Positions 18,206 to 27,033 of a stretch of 64,000 nucleotides of DNA are shown piece after piece. Position 1 is the first letter of the stretch. Every line of letters begins with the position of its first letter. A model generated the notes under the pieces. It did not search any database, had not been told where the DNA came from, and saw only the letters and a program-made list of their open reading frames with translations. This DNA comes from Paeniglutamicibacter sp. Y32M11 (GTDB lineage: Bacteria > Actinomycetota > Actinomycetes > Actinomycetales > Micrococcaceae), in NCBI RefSeq assembly GCF_019285735.1, contig NZ_CP079107.1:248001-312000 (forward strand), given 5' to 3'. A program made the translations under genes and the position numbers.

Positions 18206-19111
18206 CTAAGTCTGTGCCACTGGGACGCTTTGGGCAACGTTCAGCAATTGTTGGCGCAGCAGCTCCGCGCGTTCGGCGAATTTCTTTTGCAGGCGTACGT
18301 ACTCGGCCTTGCCCGCAGGCGTCTCGATGCGAATGGGTTCCTGTCCCCAATCGGTGAGGTCGTAGGGTGATGCCTGCATGTCCATGGTGCGGATGTCCCA
18401 CGCCAATTCAAAACAGTCCATGACCAGTTCGCTCGGAACCGCGGGAGTGAGCTTGTAGGCCCACTTGTAGAGGTCCATGTTGGCGTGCAGACATCCCGGC
18501 TGCTCAAGATCCCGTTGGGTTTCACGGGTTGGGGTCAGCTCGTTAAGCGGTATTGCCTCTGGGGTGTAGAAACGGAACGCATCAAAATGCGTGCAGCGAA
18601 TTTTGCTCTCTTCCACCACGGCGTCGGTCCCTGCCGCACCAAGTCGAAGGGGGAGATATTCGTGGCGAATCCCGTTGTCATCCGATTTATAGGCCATGGC
18701 CCATTCGTGGAGGCCAAAGCAGGCAAAGTTGGCGGCTCTGGTGGCGGTGCCAGCCAGGATGATATTGGCAAAGGTGACTGCATCGGTGCGGGCTTGAGCA
18801 AATGACTCGAGATCCACCGTAAAGCCGCGCTCGCCGGTCAGCGGGTGAATCACCTCACGGTAGAACTTCCAAGTTTCGCGCTCTTGGGCGGTTTGTCCAC
18901 CCAGAACCACGCCGGGTCCCGGGTGCCAGCGATAAAGCTGTCCGGGCTTCTGCGTGTAATAAGTGAAGAGGAAGTCGTCGATGGGATGCTTTTGCCGCTT
19001 CATTCGGCGTTCGGTGAAGGGTTCACCAAAGCGTTTTGCTCTCACCTGATGGGCAGCGGCCGAGGTGAGCCATTGCTCTTCGGGCAGCCAAGTGAGCGAT
19101 GAAGTGAACAT
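18206..19111 (-). CDS. Conserved actinobacterial protein often named 3-methyladenine DNA glycosylase
   Basis: The 301-residue soluble protein has strongly conserved-looking blocks: KHPIDDFLFTYYTQKPGQLYRWHPGPGVVL, FGLHEWAMAY, LPLRLGAAGTDAVVEESKIRCTHFDAFRFYTP and EQPGCLHANMDLYKWAYKL. Actinobacterial homologues are commonly labelled 3-methyladenine DNA glycosylase. I see no HhH-GPD or AAG fold motif, so this name is doubtful. The His/Asp/Trp-rich blocks suggest a metal- or cofactor-binding enzyme. A promoter TTGAGC (19147-19142), 18-bp spacer and GATAAT (19123-19118) place transcription start at the ATG at 19111, so the mRNA is probably leaderless. A TTG at 19147 lies inside the -35 box. Confidence 0.75.
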   Translation of the reverse strand: MFTSSLTWLPEEQWLTSAAAHQVRAKRFGEPFTERRMKRQKHPIDDFLFTYYTQKPGQLYRWHPGPGVVLGGQTAQERETWKFYREVIHPLTGERGFTVDLESFAQARTDAVTFANIILAGTATRAANFACFGLHEWAMAYKSDDNGIRHEYLPLRLGAAGTDAVVEESKIRCTHFDAFRFYTPEAIPLNELTPTRETQRDLEQPGCLHANMDLYKWAYKLTPAVPSELVMDCFELAWDIRTMDMQASPYDLTDWGQEPIRIETPAGKAEYVRLQKKFAERAELLRQQLLNVAQSVPVAQT

Positions 19112-19117
19112 TAATCC

Positions 19118-19147
19118 ATTATCGCTGGGTGCGCGAGAAAGGCTCAA
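19118..19147 (-). promoter_or_regulatory. Promoter of the leaderless gene starting at 19111
   Basis: TTGAGC (19147-19142) and GATAAT (19123-19118) are separated by 18 bp on the minus strand and are followed after 6 nt by the ATG. This fits a housekeeping-sigma promoter with transcription starting at the start codon. Confidence 0.65.
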
Positions 19148-19301
19148 TCTCCGAGAATGGAAACCCCCGTCTCGAGTGTTTTGTCAAGGGGTCAGTGCGG
19201 CACTGTGGATAAACCTAAAGTGAATCTGACCTGCGATAAGAAGTTATCCACCACCACCCCGCACCCCACAAAACGGGGGATCCCCGGCGTAGAATGGAGG
19301 T

Positions 19302-20726
19302 ATGTTCGAAGAATATCCCAGCGGAGATTCACTACACGAACCTCCCAACGAAGAAATAGTCCTCACCCCTACTATGACCCCCACTCTCAAGGTCGAGCCC
19401 GCTGGTGAGATCCACGGAGTGGTTCTCCCGGTCCCGGTTCCGGGCCGCAGCCACACCGAAGACCTCTGCTTCTTGGACTACATGCGCCGCTCCCTGGCCC
19501 TGCTTGAGCTCAGCGGCAACGCCAAGGAGCATCACGAGATCTTGGGAAAACTCGAAGAGATCAAGGGCGCCGCCGCTGGAGCGCAAGTCATCTCCGCGAC
19601 CCTCTTCGAAGCGGACGTGATCACCCAACGCACCGACGCCGGAATACGAGAAAATAACCCTTCTTACGGTGTTGGTTCCCAAATCGCGTTGGCCCGCCGA
19701 GAATCCCCAGACCAGGGACGTTCCTTCCTGGCCTGCTCGCGCCGCTTGGTCGCGCATCTGCAATTCACCCTCGCAGCTCTTCTGGAGGGGCAGATTAGCT
19801 GGTTTCAAGCGCAGATCATCGTGAAAAACACCGAGCACCTCTGCGCTGAGCACTGCGAAGCCGTGGACCAGGACCTCCTACGCGACCCGCAGGCCTTAGA
19901 TGGAATCTGTTCTCGGGCCTTAGAAGATGAGGTCCGGCGGCTCTCGTTCCTCTATGACAGCTCCGATGCCCTGAGCCGCATGGAACAAGCTAACACCCAC
20001 CGCTATTGCTCGGTATATCCTGCCCGTGATGGCATGATGCAACTCTCGGGCATGTTCTCGGTCCAAGATGGTCTGGCGATCCGCCAGACACTGATGCAGG
20101 ATGCGGCGAGTTTGAAGGTCGGTGGGGATCCTCGGTCCCTAAATCAGATCATGGCTGATCTGGCGGTCGATCGCCTCACCGGCAGAGACCCGGCCAAGGG
20201 CCAGCCGGTGATGGTGAATCTGGTGATGACCGATCGCACGCTCTGCCAGGGCAGTGGCGAACCGGCCTACCTTCAGGGGTATGGAACGGTGCCAGCGACC
20301 TGGGCACGAGCCGTGATTAAGGGTTCGGAGGCTCCGGATCATGCGTGGTATCGGGCTCAGGTATCCCTACGGCGGCTCTATACCCATCCGCAGAGCGGGG
20401 AGTTGCTGGCGATGGATTCTAGTTCCCGCTCGTTCCCTAAGAACCTCAAAGAGTTCATCCGGATTCGCGACCAATACTGTCGCACTCCCTATTGCAATGC
20501 ACCGATCAAACACTTTGATCACGTGGTGCAACATGCGCGAGGGGGAGCGACCAGCGCGATTAATGGTTCAGGGCGCTGTGCGGCATGTAATCAGGCCAAG
20601 GAGCAGGAAGGGTGGGAGGAGAAGGTGATTGAGACCGGTGGTCGTCATACCATCGAAATCACCACTCCTACCGGAGCGGTTTACACCTCGATTGCACCGG
20701 CACTGCCCGGAACGCCTGCCGCATAA
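19302..20726 (+). CDS. DUF222 / HNH endonuclease domain protein
   Basis: The 474-residue protein has an N-terminal DUF222 helical region (about 60-300) and a C-terminal HNH motif. The motif runs RDQYCRTPYCNAPIKHFDHVVQHARGGATSAINGSGRCAACNQAKE, with DH in the first half, a GGAT turn and the final Asn. Zn-type CxxxC pairs (CRTPYC, CAAC) are present. Such proteins occur in multiple copies in Micrococcaceae and relatives and are suspected mobile or 13E12-type elements. Nuclease activity is not established. TAGAAT (19290-19295) precedes the ATG by 6 nt, suggesting a leaderless transcript, with an unusually close GGAGG. A second member lies at 42309. Confidence 0.88.
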   Translation: MFEEYPSGDSLHEPPNEEIVLTPTMTPTLKVEPAGEIHGVVLPVPVPGRSHTEDLCFLDYMRRSLALLELSGNAKEHHEILGKLEEIKGAAAGAQVISATLFEADVITQRTDAGIRENNPSYGVGSQIALARRESPDQGRSFLACSRRLVAHLQFTLAALLEGQISWFQAQIIVKNTEHLCAEHCEAVDQDLLRDPQALDGICSRALEDEVRRLSFLYDSSDALSRMEQANTHRYCSVYPARDGMMQLSGMFSVQDGLAIRQTLMQDAASLKVGGDPRSLNQIMADLAVDRLTGRDPAKGQPVMVNLVMTDRTLCQGSGEPAYLQGYGTVPATWARAVIKGSEAPDHAWYRAQVSLRRLYTHPQSGELLAMDSSSRSFPKNLKEFIRIRDQYCRTPYCNAPIKHFDHVVQHARGGATSAINGSGRCAACNQAKEQEGWEEKVIETGGRHTIEITTPTGAVYTSIAPALPGTPAA

Positions 20727-20774
20727 TTGCGGGTACGAGTCCTGTCGGGGCACTGTTCTGCCCATTAACAGAAA

Positions 20775-20829
20775 CGGTCCATGACGCTCAGAACCGCACT
20801 TAGGTGCGTGTTCTGAGTGCCATGGACCG
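20775..20829. terminator. Long hairpin between convergent genes
   Basis: CGGTCCATG...CGCTCAGAAC pairs with GTTCTGAGTGC...CATGGACCG to form an imperfect stem of about 20 bp. It lies between the HNH gene and the convergent aspartokinase gene. There is no T-tract, so it is a probable bidirectional terminator. Confidence 0.5.
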
Positions 20830-20850
20830 CGCCACGACAAAACACCAAGA

Positions 20851-22137
20851 TTAGCGGCCGGTCCCACCGTAGACGGTAGCTTCGTCTTCCACGTCTAGAT
20901 CGAAGGCAGCATGGATGGCCCTGACCGCGTCATCAAGCTTGTTGGCATCAGTGACGATGGAAATGCGAATTTCCGAGGTGGAAATCATGTCCACATTCAC
21001 ACCGGCCTGGTGAAGCGCCTCAAAGAACGTGAAGGAGACTCCCGGGTTTGAACGCATACCTGCGCCAATGAGGGAAAGCTTGCCAACGTTTTCGTTGTAG
21101 GCAATATCCGCGAATCCGATTTCTTCCTGGGCATCTCGCAAAGCTTCCTTTACGTGCTTGCCATCAACCATCGGAAGAGTGAAGGAAATGTCGGTGCGGC
21201 CAGAACCGGAGGTTGAGATGTTCTGGACGATCATGTCGATGTTGGCGTGTGCACCAGCAATGACGCGGAAGATCTGGGCGGCCTTGCCCGGGATGTCGGG
21301 AACGCCGACGATGGTGACCTTGGCTTCGGATCGGTCGTGAGCGACACCGGAAATGATTGGCTGTTCCAAGGGTTCTCCCTCTTGAATCTTGATTTGGTCG
21401 TCGGGACTGGGCATGACCCATGTTCCCTCATTGGTGCTAAACGAGGAGCGGACATGAAGCGGGACCCCAAAACGGCGAGCGTATTCAACGCAACGCAGAT
21501 GCAGAATCTTGGCGCCCGAAGCCGCCATCTCCAGCATTTCCTCGCTGGAAATGGTGTCGATCTTTCGGGCAGTAGAGACAACGCGGGGATCTGCGGTGTA
21601 AATGCCGTCAACGTCGGTGTAGATCTCGCAGACATCCGCGCCCAAAGCGGCGGCCAAAGCCACGGCGGTGGTGTCCGAACCACCGCGACCCATGGTGGTG
21701 ATGTCGTTTGATTCTTTGCTAACGCCCTGGAAACCGGCGACAATCGCCACATAGCCGCGGTCGATAGCTCGACGCACGCGTTGGGGGGAGACCTCAATAA
21801 TGCGGGCCTTACCGTGGATGGCATCGGTCACCATGCCGGCCTGCGAACCGGTGAAGGATGCGGCCTTGGCGCCCAGACCATCGATGGCCATGGCCAGCAA
21901 TGCCATGGAAATGCGCTCACCGGCGGACAACAACATGTCCATTTCACGTGAGGGGGCATCCTCGGTCAGCTGCCCGGCAAGGTCAAGAAGCTCATCGGTG
22001 GTGTCGCCCATGGCGGATACAACCACGACGACGTCGTGGCCGGCGGACTTGGTGTCAATAATTCGACGGGCAACGCGTTTGATGCCAGCGGCATCTGAAA
22101 CGGAGGATCCGCCGAATTTCTGGACAATCAGGCTCAT
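20851..22137 (-). CDS. lysC: Aspartate kinase
   Basis: The 428-residue enzyme phosphorylates aspartate in the first step to lysine, threonine, methionine and diaminopimelate. The N-terminal kinase domain has VQKFGGSSVSD, VVVVSAMGDTTDELL, GRGGSDTTAVALAAALGADVCEIYTDVDGIYTADPR. Two C-terminal ACT domains (VTIVGVPDIPGKAAQIFRVIAGAHANIDMI and LSLIGAGMRSNPGVSFTFFEAL) indicate feedback control, typically by lysine and threonine together. An internal start for a beta subunit is usual in this family. No aspartate-semialdehyde dehydrogenase gene follows: the 3' side is convergent with the HNH gene, unlike the common lysC-asd operon. Confidence 0.96.
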   Translation of the reverse strand: MSLIVQKFGGSSVSDAAGIKRVARRIIDTKSAGHDVVVVVSAMGDTTDELLDLAGQLTEDAPSREMDMLLSAGERISMALLAMAIDGLGAKAASFTGSQAGMVTDAIHGKARIIEVSPQRVRRAIDRGYVAIVAGFQGVSKESNDITTMGRGGSDTTAVALAAALGADVCEIYTDVDGIYTADPRVVSTARKIDTISSEEMLEMAASGAKILHLRCVEYARRFGVPLHVRSSFSTNEGTWVMPSPDDQIKIQEGEPLEQPIISGVAHDRSEAKVTIVGVPDIPGKAAQIFRVIAGAHANIDMIVQNISTSGSGRTDISFTLPMVDGKHVKEALRDAQEEIGFADIAYNENVGKLSLIGAGMRSNPGVSFTFFEALHQAGVNVDMISTSEIRISIVTDANKLDDAVRAIHAAFDLDVEDEATVYGGTGR

Positions 22138-22417
22138 GCGTCAGCACACTCCATGGGACGGTAACGAAGATACGGAAAGATGGGCGCGGCAGAAGCCAGC
22201 ACCGTTCCCATTTTAGCCATTGTGATGAACCAAAACCCCAATGCGTGACCGTTCTAGGTCATATAGCGGACCTCGGCTGGTCTAAATGCTTGGTATGGGG
22301 TCAGGGAAATCGCAGCGCTTGGGGCAGTCGCCGCATGTGTACCGCCCAAAGCGGCTCTTTGGTAACGGATCCACCAAAAGCGTGACTTGACCTAGGGCAT
22401 TGCGTAGCTTGAGAACT

Positions 22418-23440
22418 ATGGAACAGGTACCTGCTCAGGGGCAAGAAGCGGGAAAGCCCATGAAAACAATGACCACCGGCTCTGAACAAGAGCCCGAGAA
22501 GCTTCCGGGTGGAGCAACAGGAATTACAGCGCTGGGCCTGGCCCGATCATTCGGTTCAGTAAATGCTGTGACGAACATTGATTTCCATGCCGCTCCCGGA
22601 GAGGTAACAGCCTTAATTGGTCCCAACGGGTCGGGCAAGACCACCCTGCTATTGATGCTGGCGTCCCTGCTTCGCCCCGATGCCGGAACCATTAGAATCC
22701 ACGGCATTGATCCGATGAAGGATCCACGTGCGGCCCGTGCTCGACTGGGCTGGATGCCCGACACCTTGGGCGTATGGGAATCCCTGACTAGCCGCGAAAT
22801 CCTCGCCACCATGGGCGCTCTCTACGGCCTAAACAAAGCAACAACTCGCACCCGTGCCAGCGAACTACTGGAAATAGTGAACCTCACCGAGTTGGCTGAC
22901 ACGCCAGCCCGAGTGCTTTCGCGCGGACAATCGCAGCGTCTTTCACTGGCCAGAGCCTTGATCAACGATCCCGAGGTGTTGCTGCTAGACGAGCCGGCCA
23001 GCGGGCTAGACCCGGGTGCCCGGGTTCAGCTGCGCACTTTGTTGCGCCAGCTGGCCTCCAGCGGAAAGACCGTGGTGATCAGCTCTCACGTGCTAGTTGA
23101 ACTCGACGAAATGGCCGACTCCGCGGTGTTTTTGACCAAGGGGCGTTCGGTACGCAGACAGCGCCTCGACGAGGCCGGGACGCAGGGACGCAATTACACG
23201 GTTTCCAGCTTGGATCTCCCCGCGCTCCGGCGTGCATTGGAGGCCGGCAATGTTGACGCCGTTTATGTTTCGAACCTCGAAAATGTGGGCGGAGCCGCCA
23301 AGATCAAGATGGCAGGGGAAACTAGAGCTGCGGCCCTGCTAACCAGCCTTGTTTCGGCAGGCGTTCCGGTCACCGCCTTTGCCCCGTCATCGGGTCTGCT
23401 CGAAGAGACCTACCTGAGCCTTGAGGATGAAATGCCATGA
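22418..23440 (+). CDS. ABC transporter ATP-binding protein
   Basis: The roughly 340-residue ATPase shows Walker A GPNGSGKTT, Q-loop-equivalent GWMPDTLGVWESLTSREIL, signature LSRGQSQRLSLARALINDP, Walker B VLLLDEPASGLD and switch His in VISSHVLVELDEMAD. A roughly 95-residue C-terminal extension follows. The type is that of ABC-2 exporters (CcmA/NatA-like). The ATG at 22418 lies 7 nt after a TAGCTT -10-like box (22405-22410). ATG at 22460 is an alternative start. It overlaps the permease gene by 4 bp. Substrate unknown. Confidence 0.88.
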   Translation: MEQVPAQGQEAGKPMKTMTTGSEQEPEKLPGGATGITALGLARSFGSVNAVTNIDFHAAPGEVTALIGPNGSGKTTLLLMLASLLRPDAGTIRIHGIDPMKDPRAARARLGWMPDTLGVWESLTSREILATMGALYGLNKATTRTRASELLEIVNLTELADTPARVLSRGQSQRLSLARALINDPEVLLLDEPASGLDPGARVQLRTLLRQLASSGKTVVISSHVLVELDEMADSAVFLTKGRSVRRQRLDEAGTQGRNYTVSSLDLPALRRALEAGNVDAVYVSNLENVGGAAKIKMAGETRAAALLTSLVSAGVPVTAFAPSSGLLEETYLSLEDEMP

Positions 23441-24537
23441 GTATCTCCACTGACCAGCGGACTGCGGGAAGCGCACCAACCCTAGGATATCTTTCCGGCA
23501 TTGGCACCATCTTTGGATTGGAAATCCGACAGCGGATCCGCAGCCGAGGTTGGTACATCATGCTCGGAATCTGGTTCGTGGTGGTCGCCGCCGTGGTGGG
23601 TCTCGCCGCGCTGAGCGTGGGCGTGGAAGAGTTCGGCCCGGGGCAAGTGATGTTTGAATTGGTCATCGCCTTTGTGCTGTTCTTTGGCATGCTCATCGCT
23701 CCCGCTCTGAGCGCCAATTCGATCACCGGCGACAGAGCCAACGGGACGTTGGCGATTCTGCAAAATACGCTGCTAACCCCCGGGCAATTATTGTGGGGCA
23801 AGTGGTTAGCGTCGTGGGTGGCCTCACTGGGATTCCTGGTGGTGACGATTCCCTTGATCGGATGGGCCATGACTTATGGGGATGTGTATCTGCCGGGAGC
23901 ACCGGTGCTCCTGGGCATGCTCGCTCTCGAACTGGCCATAGTCTGCGCGCTGGGTGTAGGAGTATCGGCACTGGCGAATCGCACACTCTTTGCCGTGATG
24001 GTCACCTACCTGCTGGTGGCCATGCTCGGCTTGGGAACACTGATCGCCTACGGGCTCAGCATGCAATTGGTGAAAACTGAGGTACAAATTTCGAACCAAG
24101 TCTGGCCCGAGGAATACATGGGCGACGAATATTACGGCGAGTGGGACGAGGATGCGTACACCTGCGAATCTCGCATCTACCCGCAGGAAACCTTTGCCAC
24201 CGATCGCATCACATGGCTGTTGGCAGCGAACCCATTCGTGGTGGTGGCAGACGCGGCGCCCCGGGTTCCACCACCGCCCGGAGACGATGGAATGTACTCC
24301 TCGGCCGGTCCGATGGGGGCCATCAGCGATGGAGTCCGCATGTCACAGGCGGGACCCGAATATCTCACGCCCTGCCTGAACGGAGTCAAGAGCGACATGA
24401 CGATGCCGACGTCAACACCACTGTGGCCGCTGGGCTTGGGCATCCAAGCGCTGTTTGTCGGCGGCATCGTGGCAGCGGGACGCAATAAGTTGAAGACTCC
24501 GGCGGGGAAGCTCTCTTCCGGTACTCGTATCGCCTAG
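23437..24537 (+). CDS. ABC-2-type transporter permease
   Basis: The 366-residue membrane protein has about six helices: one near residues 40-65 (GWYIMLGIWFVVVAAVVGLAALSV), four between 70 and 210, and a last one near 330-350. An acidic, Tyr-rich extracytoplasmic loop of about 120 residues precedes the last helix (WPEEYMGDEYYGEWDEDAY). FGMLIAPALSANSITGDRANGTLAILQNTLLTPGQLLWGKWLA is the hallmark coupling region of ABC-2 exporters such as NatB/GldF-like permeases. Start and upstream stop overlap in ATGA. It forms the exporter with the preceding ATPase. The transported substrate cannot be deduced. Confidence 0.85.
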   Translation: MSISTDQRTAGSAPTLGYLSGIGTIFGLEIRQRIRSRGWYIMLGIWFVVVAAVVGLAALSVGVEEFGPGQVMFELVIAFVLFFGMLIAPALSANSITGDRANGTLAILQNTLLTPGQLLWGKWLASWVASLGFLVVTIPLIGWAMTYGDVYLPGAPVLLGMLALELAIVCALGVGVSALANRTLFAVMVTYLLVAMLGLGTLIAYGLSMQLVKTEVQISNQVWPEEYMGDEYYGEWDEDAYTCESRIYPQETFATDRITWLLAANPFVVVADAAPRVPPPPGDDGMYSSAGPMGAISDGVRMSQAGPEYLTPCLNGVKSDMTMPTSTPLWPLGLGIQALFVGGIVAAGRNKLKTPAGKLSSGTRIA

Positions 24538-24579
24538 TCGCAGCGGTCTGAGGCGACAAGCCGCATTAAGTCAGCGCCT

Positions 24580-25440
24580 ATGCTGGAAGAAAACGACGGA
24601 ACAAAGTTGAGCGTGAAGGACGGAACACCCGTGGCAGTCCATGAATCACATCCTCCGGAAACGGACGACGACGATGCTGCACCCGGTGTGGTCCAATCCG
24701 TGGACAGAGCCCTGGCAATCTTGGAGATTCTTGGGCGAGAAGGAAGCTCAGGTGTCGGCGACGTCGCCGAGGAACTTCAGATCCACAAGTCGACGGCGTC
24801 CCGGCTCTTGGCTTCGTTGCAGGCCCGAGGTATGGTCCAGCAGAACACCAATCGCGGAAAGTTTGAGCTGGGATTCGGTATTTTGCGGCTGGCCAGCACC
24901 ATTCCCGGTCGTCTCTCTCTGGTGGGTGAGGCTCGTCCGGTCCTTGAAAAGTTGGCGGTGGAATTTAAGGAGACGGTCAACCTCGCGGTGCTACGCGAGG
25001 AGTATGCGGTGAACGTAGACCAAGCCATGGGCCCCTCGACGCTTGCCACCTACGACTGGCTGGGCAGCCTCACGCCTCTGCACGCGACGTCCAGCGGCAA
25101 GGTCCTGCTGGCGGCGCTCGGCGCCGATGAACGCGGACGAATTCTGAAGGCTGCGGGGCTACCTCAGCGCACGGCCAAAACCATCCGATCGAGGACTGCC
25201 CTAGAAAAGGATCTGTTGCAGGTGGTGAAGAACGGCTACGCTCAGGCCCGCGAGGAATTCGAGGTAGGCATCAACTCGGTGGCAGTGCCGGTGCGCAATC
25301 ACCTTGGCGCGGTGGTCGGAGCCATTAGCGTCTCGGGCCCGGCCTTCCGCTTTGACCCGGAAATAGAACCTGGCCTACTTGAAGGACTTCAGCAGGCTGG
25401 GCTGCGCGTCGGAGCGTCGTTGGGCTACACCGCCGGATGA
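24580..25440 (+). CDS. IclR-family transcriptional regulator
   Basis: The 286-residue protein has a disordered acidic N-terminus of about 35 residues. A winged helix follows (VQSVDRALAILEILGREGSSGVGDVAEELQIHKSTASRLLASLQARGMV), then an IclR effector domain (PLHATSSGKVLLAAL, GYAQAREEFEVGINSVAVPVRNHLGAVVGAISVSGP). IclR regulators bind small organic acids or aromatic ligands and often control adjacent catabolic genes. It is convergent with the formaldehyde dehydrogenase gene of the betaine locus, so a role there is plausible but unproven. The start is uncertain: ATG at 24580 lacks a ribosome site, and a GTG at 24613 would remove only non-conserved residues. Confidence 0.9.
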   Translation: MLEENDGTKLSVKDGTPVAVHESHPPETDDDDAAPGVVQSVDRALAILEILGREGSSGVGDVAEELQIHKSTASRLLASLQARGMVQQNTNRGKFELGFGILRLASTIPGRLSLVGEARPVLEKLAVEFKETVNLAVLREEYAVNVDQAMGPSTLATYDWLGSLTPLHATSSGKVLLAALGADERGRILKAAGLPQRTAKTIRSRTALEKDLLQVVKNGYAQAREEFEVGINSVAVPVRNHLGAVVGAISVSGPAFRFDPEIEPGLLEGLQQAGLRVGASLGYTAG

Positions 25441-25511
25441 TTCGCCGGAGCACCGCTCCAACATTACGGTGACGATGTGTGCCCACATGGTGGGCTCTTT
25501 GTTAAAACCAG

Positions 25512-25556
25512 GTGGCCGCTGCACAGCCCAGATGAACTGGGTGATGCAGCGGCCAC
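25512..25556. terminator. Terminator hairpin between IclR gene and fdhA
   Basis: GTGGCCGCTGCA pairs with TGCAGCGGCCAC, with an inner CCCAG/CTGGG stem. It lies between two convergent genes and probably ends both transcripts. Confidence 0.7.
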
Positions 25557-25610
25557 TCCGAGCTGCCGAGCGGGGTTCGATAGGCGACCCCCGTGATCCT
25601 TGGCCGAGGG

Positions 25611-26831
25611 CTAGTTGTTGAGGTAGCCGTTTGGGTTGAGTACATACTTCGTGGCCGCACCGGCGTCGAACTCCGCATACCCGCGCGGTGCATCCTCGAG
25701 CGAAATGGCCTCGGCGTTGACCGCCTTGGCGATCTGAATCTTGTCGTGCAGGATGGCCATCATCAGCTGGCGGTTGTACTTCATGACCGGGCACTGGCCC
25801 GTCGTGAACGAGAGAGACTTGGCCCAACCGGTACCCAGAGATAGGGACAGGCTTCCCTTCCGGGCCGCTTCGTCGACGGCTCCTGGGTCGCCCGTGACAT
25901 AGAGTCCGGGGATCCCCAGGGAGCCACCGGCGGCCGTGATGTCCATCAGTGAATTCAGCACGGTTGCGGGTGCTTCCTGCGCGCCGGCCCCGTGTCCGTG
26001 TCCGCGGGCCTCAAAGCCGACGGCGTCGATGCCGCAATCGACCTCTCGCACGCCGAGGATCTGCTCGATCTGGTCGGCCGGGTCGCCCTTGGCCACGTTG
26101 ATGGTTTCACAGCCGAAGGACCTTGCCTGGGCGAGGCGGTCCTCGTTGAGGTCTCCCACGATGACCACCGCAGCCCCCAACAAATGGGCGCTGGCCGCCG
26201 CGGCGAGTCCCACGGGACCGGCTCCGGCAACATAAACGGTGGAGCCGACGCCTACGCCGGCGGTGACGGCTCCGTGGAATCCTGTCGGGAGAATGTCCGA
26301 GAGCATGGTTAGGTCCATGATCTTTTCCAGGGCCTGATCCCGGTCCGGGAACTTGAGTAGGTTCCAGTCCGCATATGGGACCAAAACGAACTCTGCTTGG
26401 CCTCCGACCCAGCCGCCCATGTCGACATAGCCGTAGGCGCTTCCTGGACGGTCCGGGTTCACGTTCAGGCAGATTCCTGTCTTGCCCTCTTTACAGTTTC
26501 TGCAGCGACCACAGGAAATGTTGAAGGGAACCGAGACGATGTCCCCGACCTTGATGAATTCCACGTCGGGTCCGGTCTCGATGACTTCACCGGTGATTTC
26601 GTGCCCAAGCACCAATCCGGCCGGGGCGGTGGTTCGGCCGCGGACCATGTGCTGGTCCGAGCCGCAGATGTTGGTGCTCACGGTGCGCAGGATGACTCCG
26701 TGAGGGACCTTGCGGCCGACGTTGATGGGGTTGACGCCGGGTCCGGCCTGAAGTTCAAAAGTGGGAAACGGGGTGTCGATGATTTCCACGATTCCCGGCG
26801 CTTTATAGGCGACGGCTTTATTACCTGACAT
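25611..26831 (-). CDS. fdhA: Glutathione-independent formaldehyde dehydrogenase (Zn, NAD)
   Basis: The 406-residue medium-chain dehydrogenase resembles Pseudomonas putida formaldehyde dehydrogenase (398 residues) throughout, as recalled. Motifs are STNICGSDQHMVRGRTT (catalytic Zn Cys), LVLGHEITGEV, structural-Zn cysteines CGRCRNCKEGKTGIC, YVAGAGPVGLAAAASAHLLGAA (Rossmann) and GFEARGHGHGAGAQEAPATVLNSLM. It oxidises formaldehyde to formate with tightly bound NAD and no glutathione. In this locus formaldehyde would come from demethylation of betaine and sarcosine. AAGGAG lies 7 nt before the ATG at 26831. It is followed by the convergent IclR gene and preceded by gbcB on the same strand. Confidence 0.94.
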   Translation of the reverse strand: MSGNKAVAYKAPGIVEIIDTPFPTFELQAGPGVNPINVGRKVPHGVILRTVSTNICGSDQHMVRGRTTAPAGLVLGHEITGEVIETGPDVEFIKVGDIVSVPFNISCGRCRNCKEGKTGICLNVNPDRPGSAYGYVDMGGWVGGQAEFVLVPYADWNLLKFPDRDQALEKIMDLTMLSDILPTGFHGAVTAGVGVGSTVYVAGAGPVGLAAAASAHLLGAAVVIVGDLNEDRLAQARSFGCETINVAKGDPADQIEQILGVREVDCGIDAVGFEARGHGHGAGAQEAPATVLNSLMDITAAGGSLGIPGLYVTGDPGAVDEAARKGSLSLSLGTGWAKSLSFTTGQCPVMKYNRQLMMAILHDKIQIAKAVNAEAISLEDAPRGYAEFDAGAATKYVLNPNGYLNN

Positions 26832-27033
26832 TGAATGGCTCCTTTGAGTGGCGATCAAACATGGTCGGTGACGCTGGTCACACTACACTACCTATGGATG
26901 TAGTTATTGCAAGTTTCGGTGAAGTACTTTGGATCAATTGCTCAGTGCAGTGCCGTTGGCTGCAACTGCATCATGGAGTTCACTCCGATCTGTGCGGATT
27001 CTGGATCTTTGCAGACCGTCGCGCCGGACGCGG

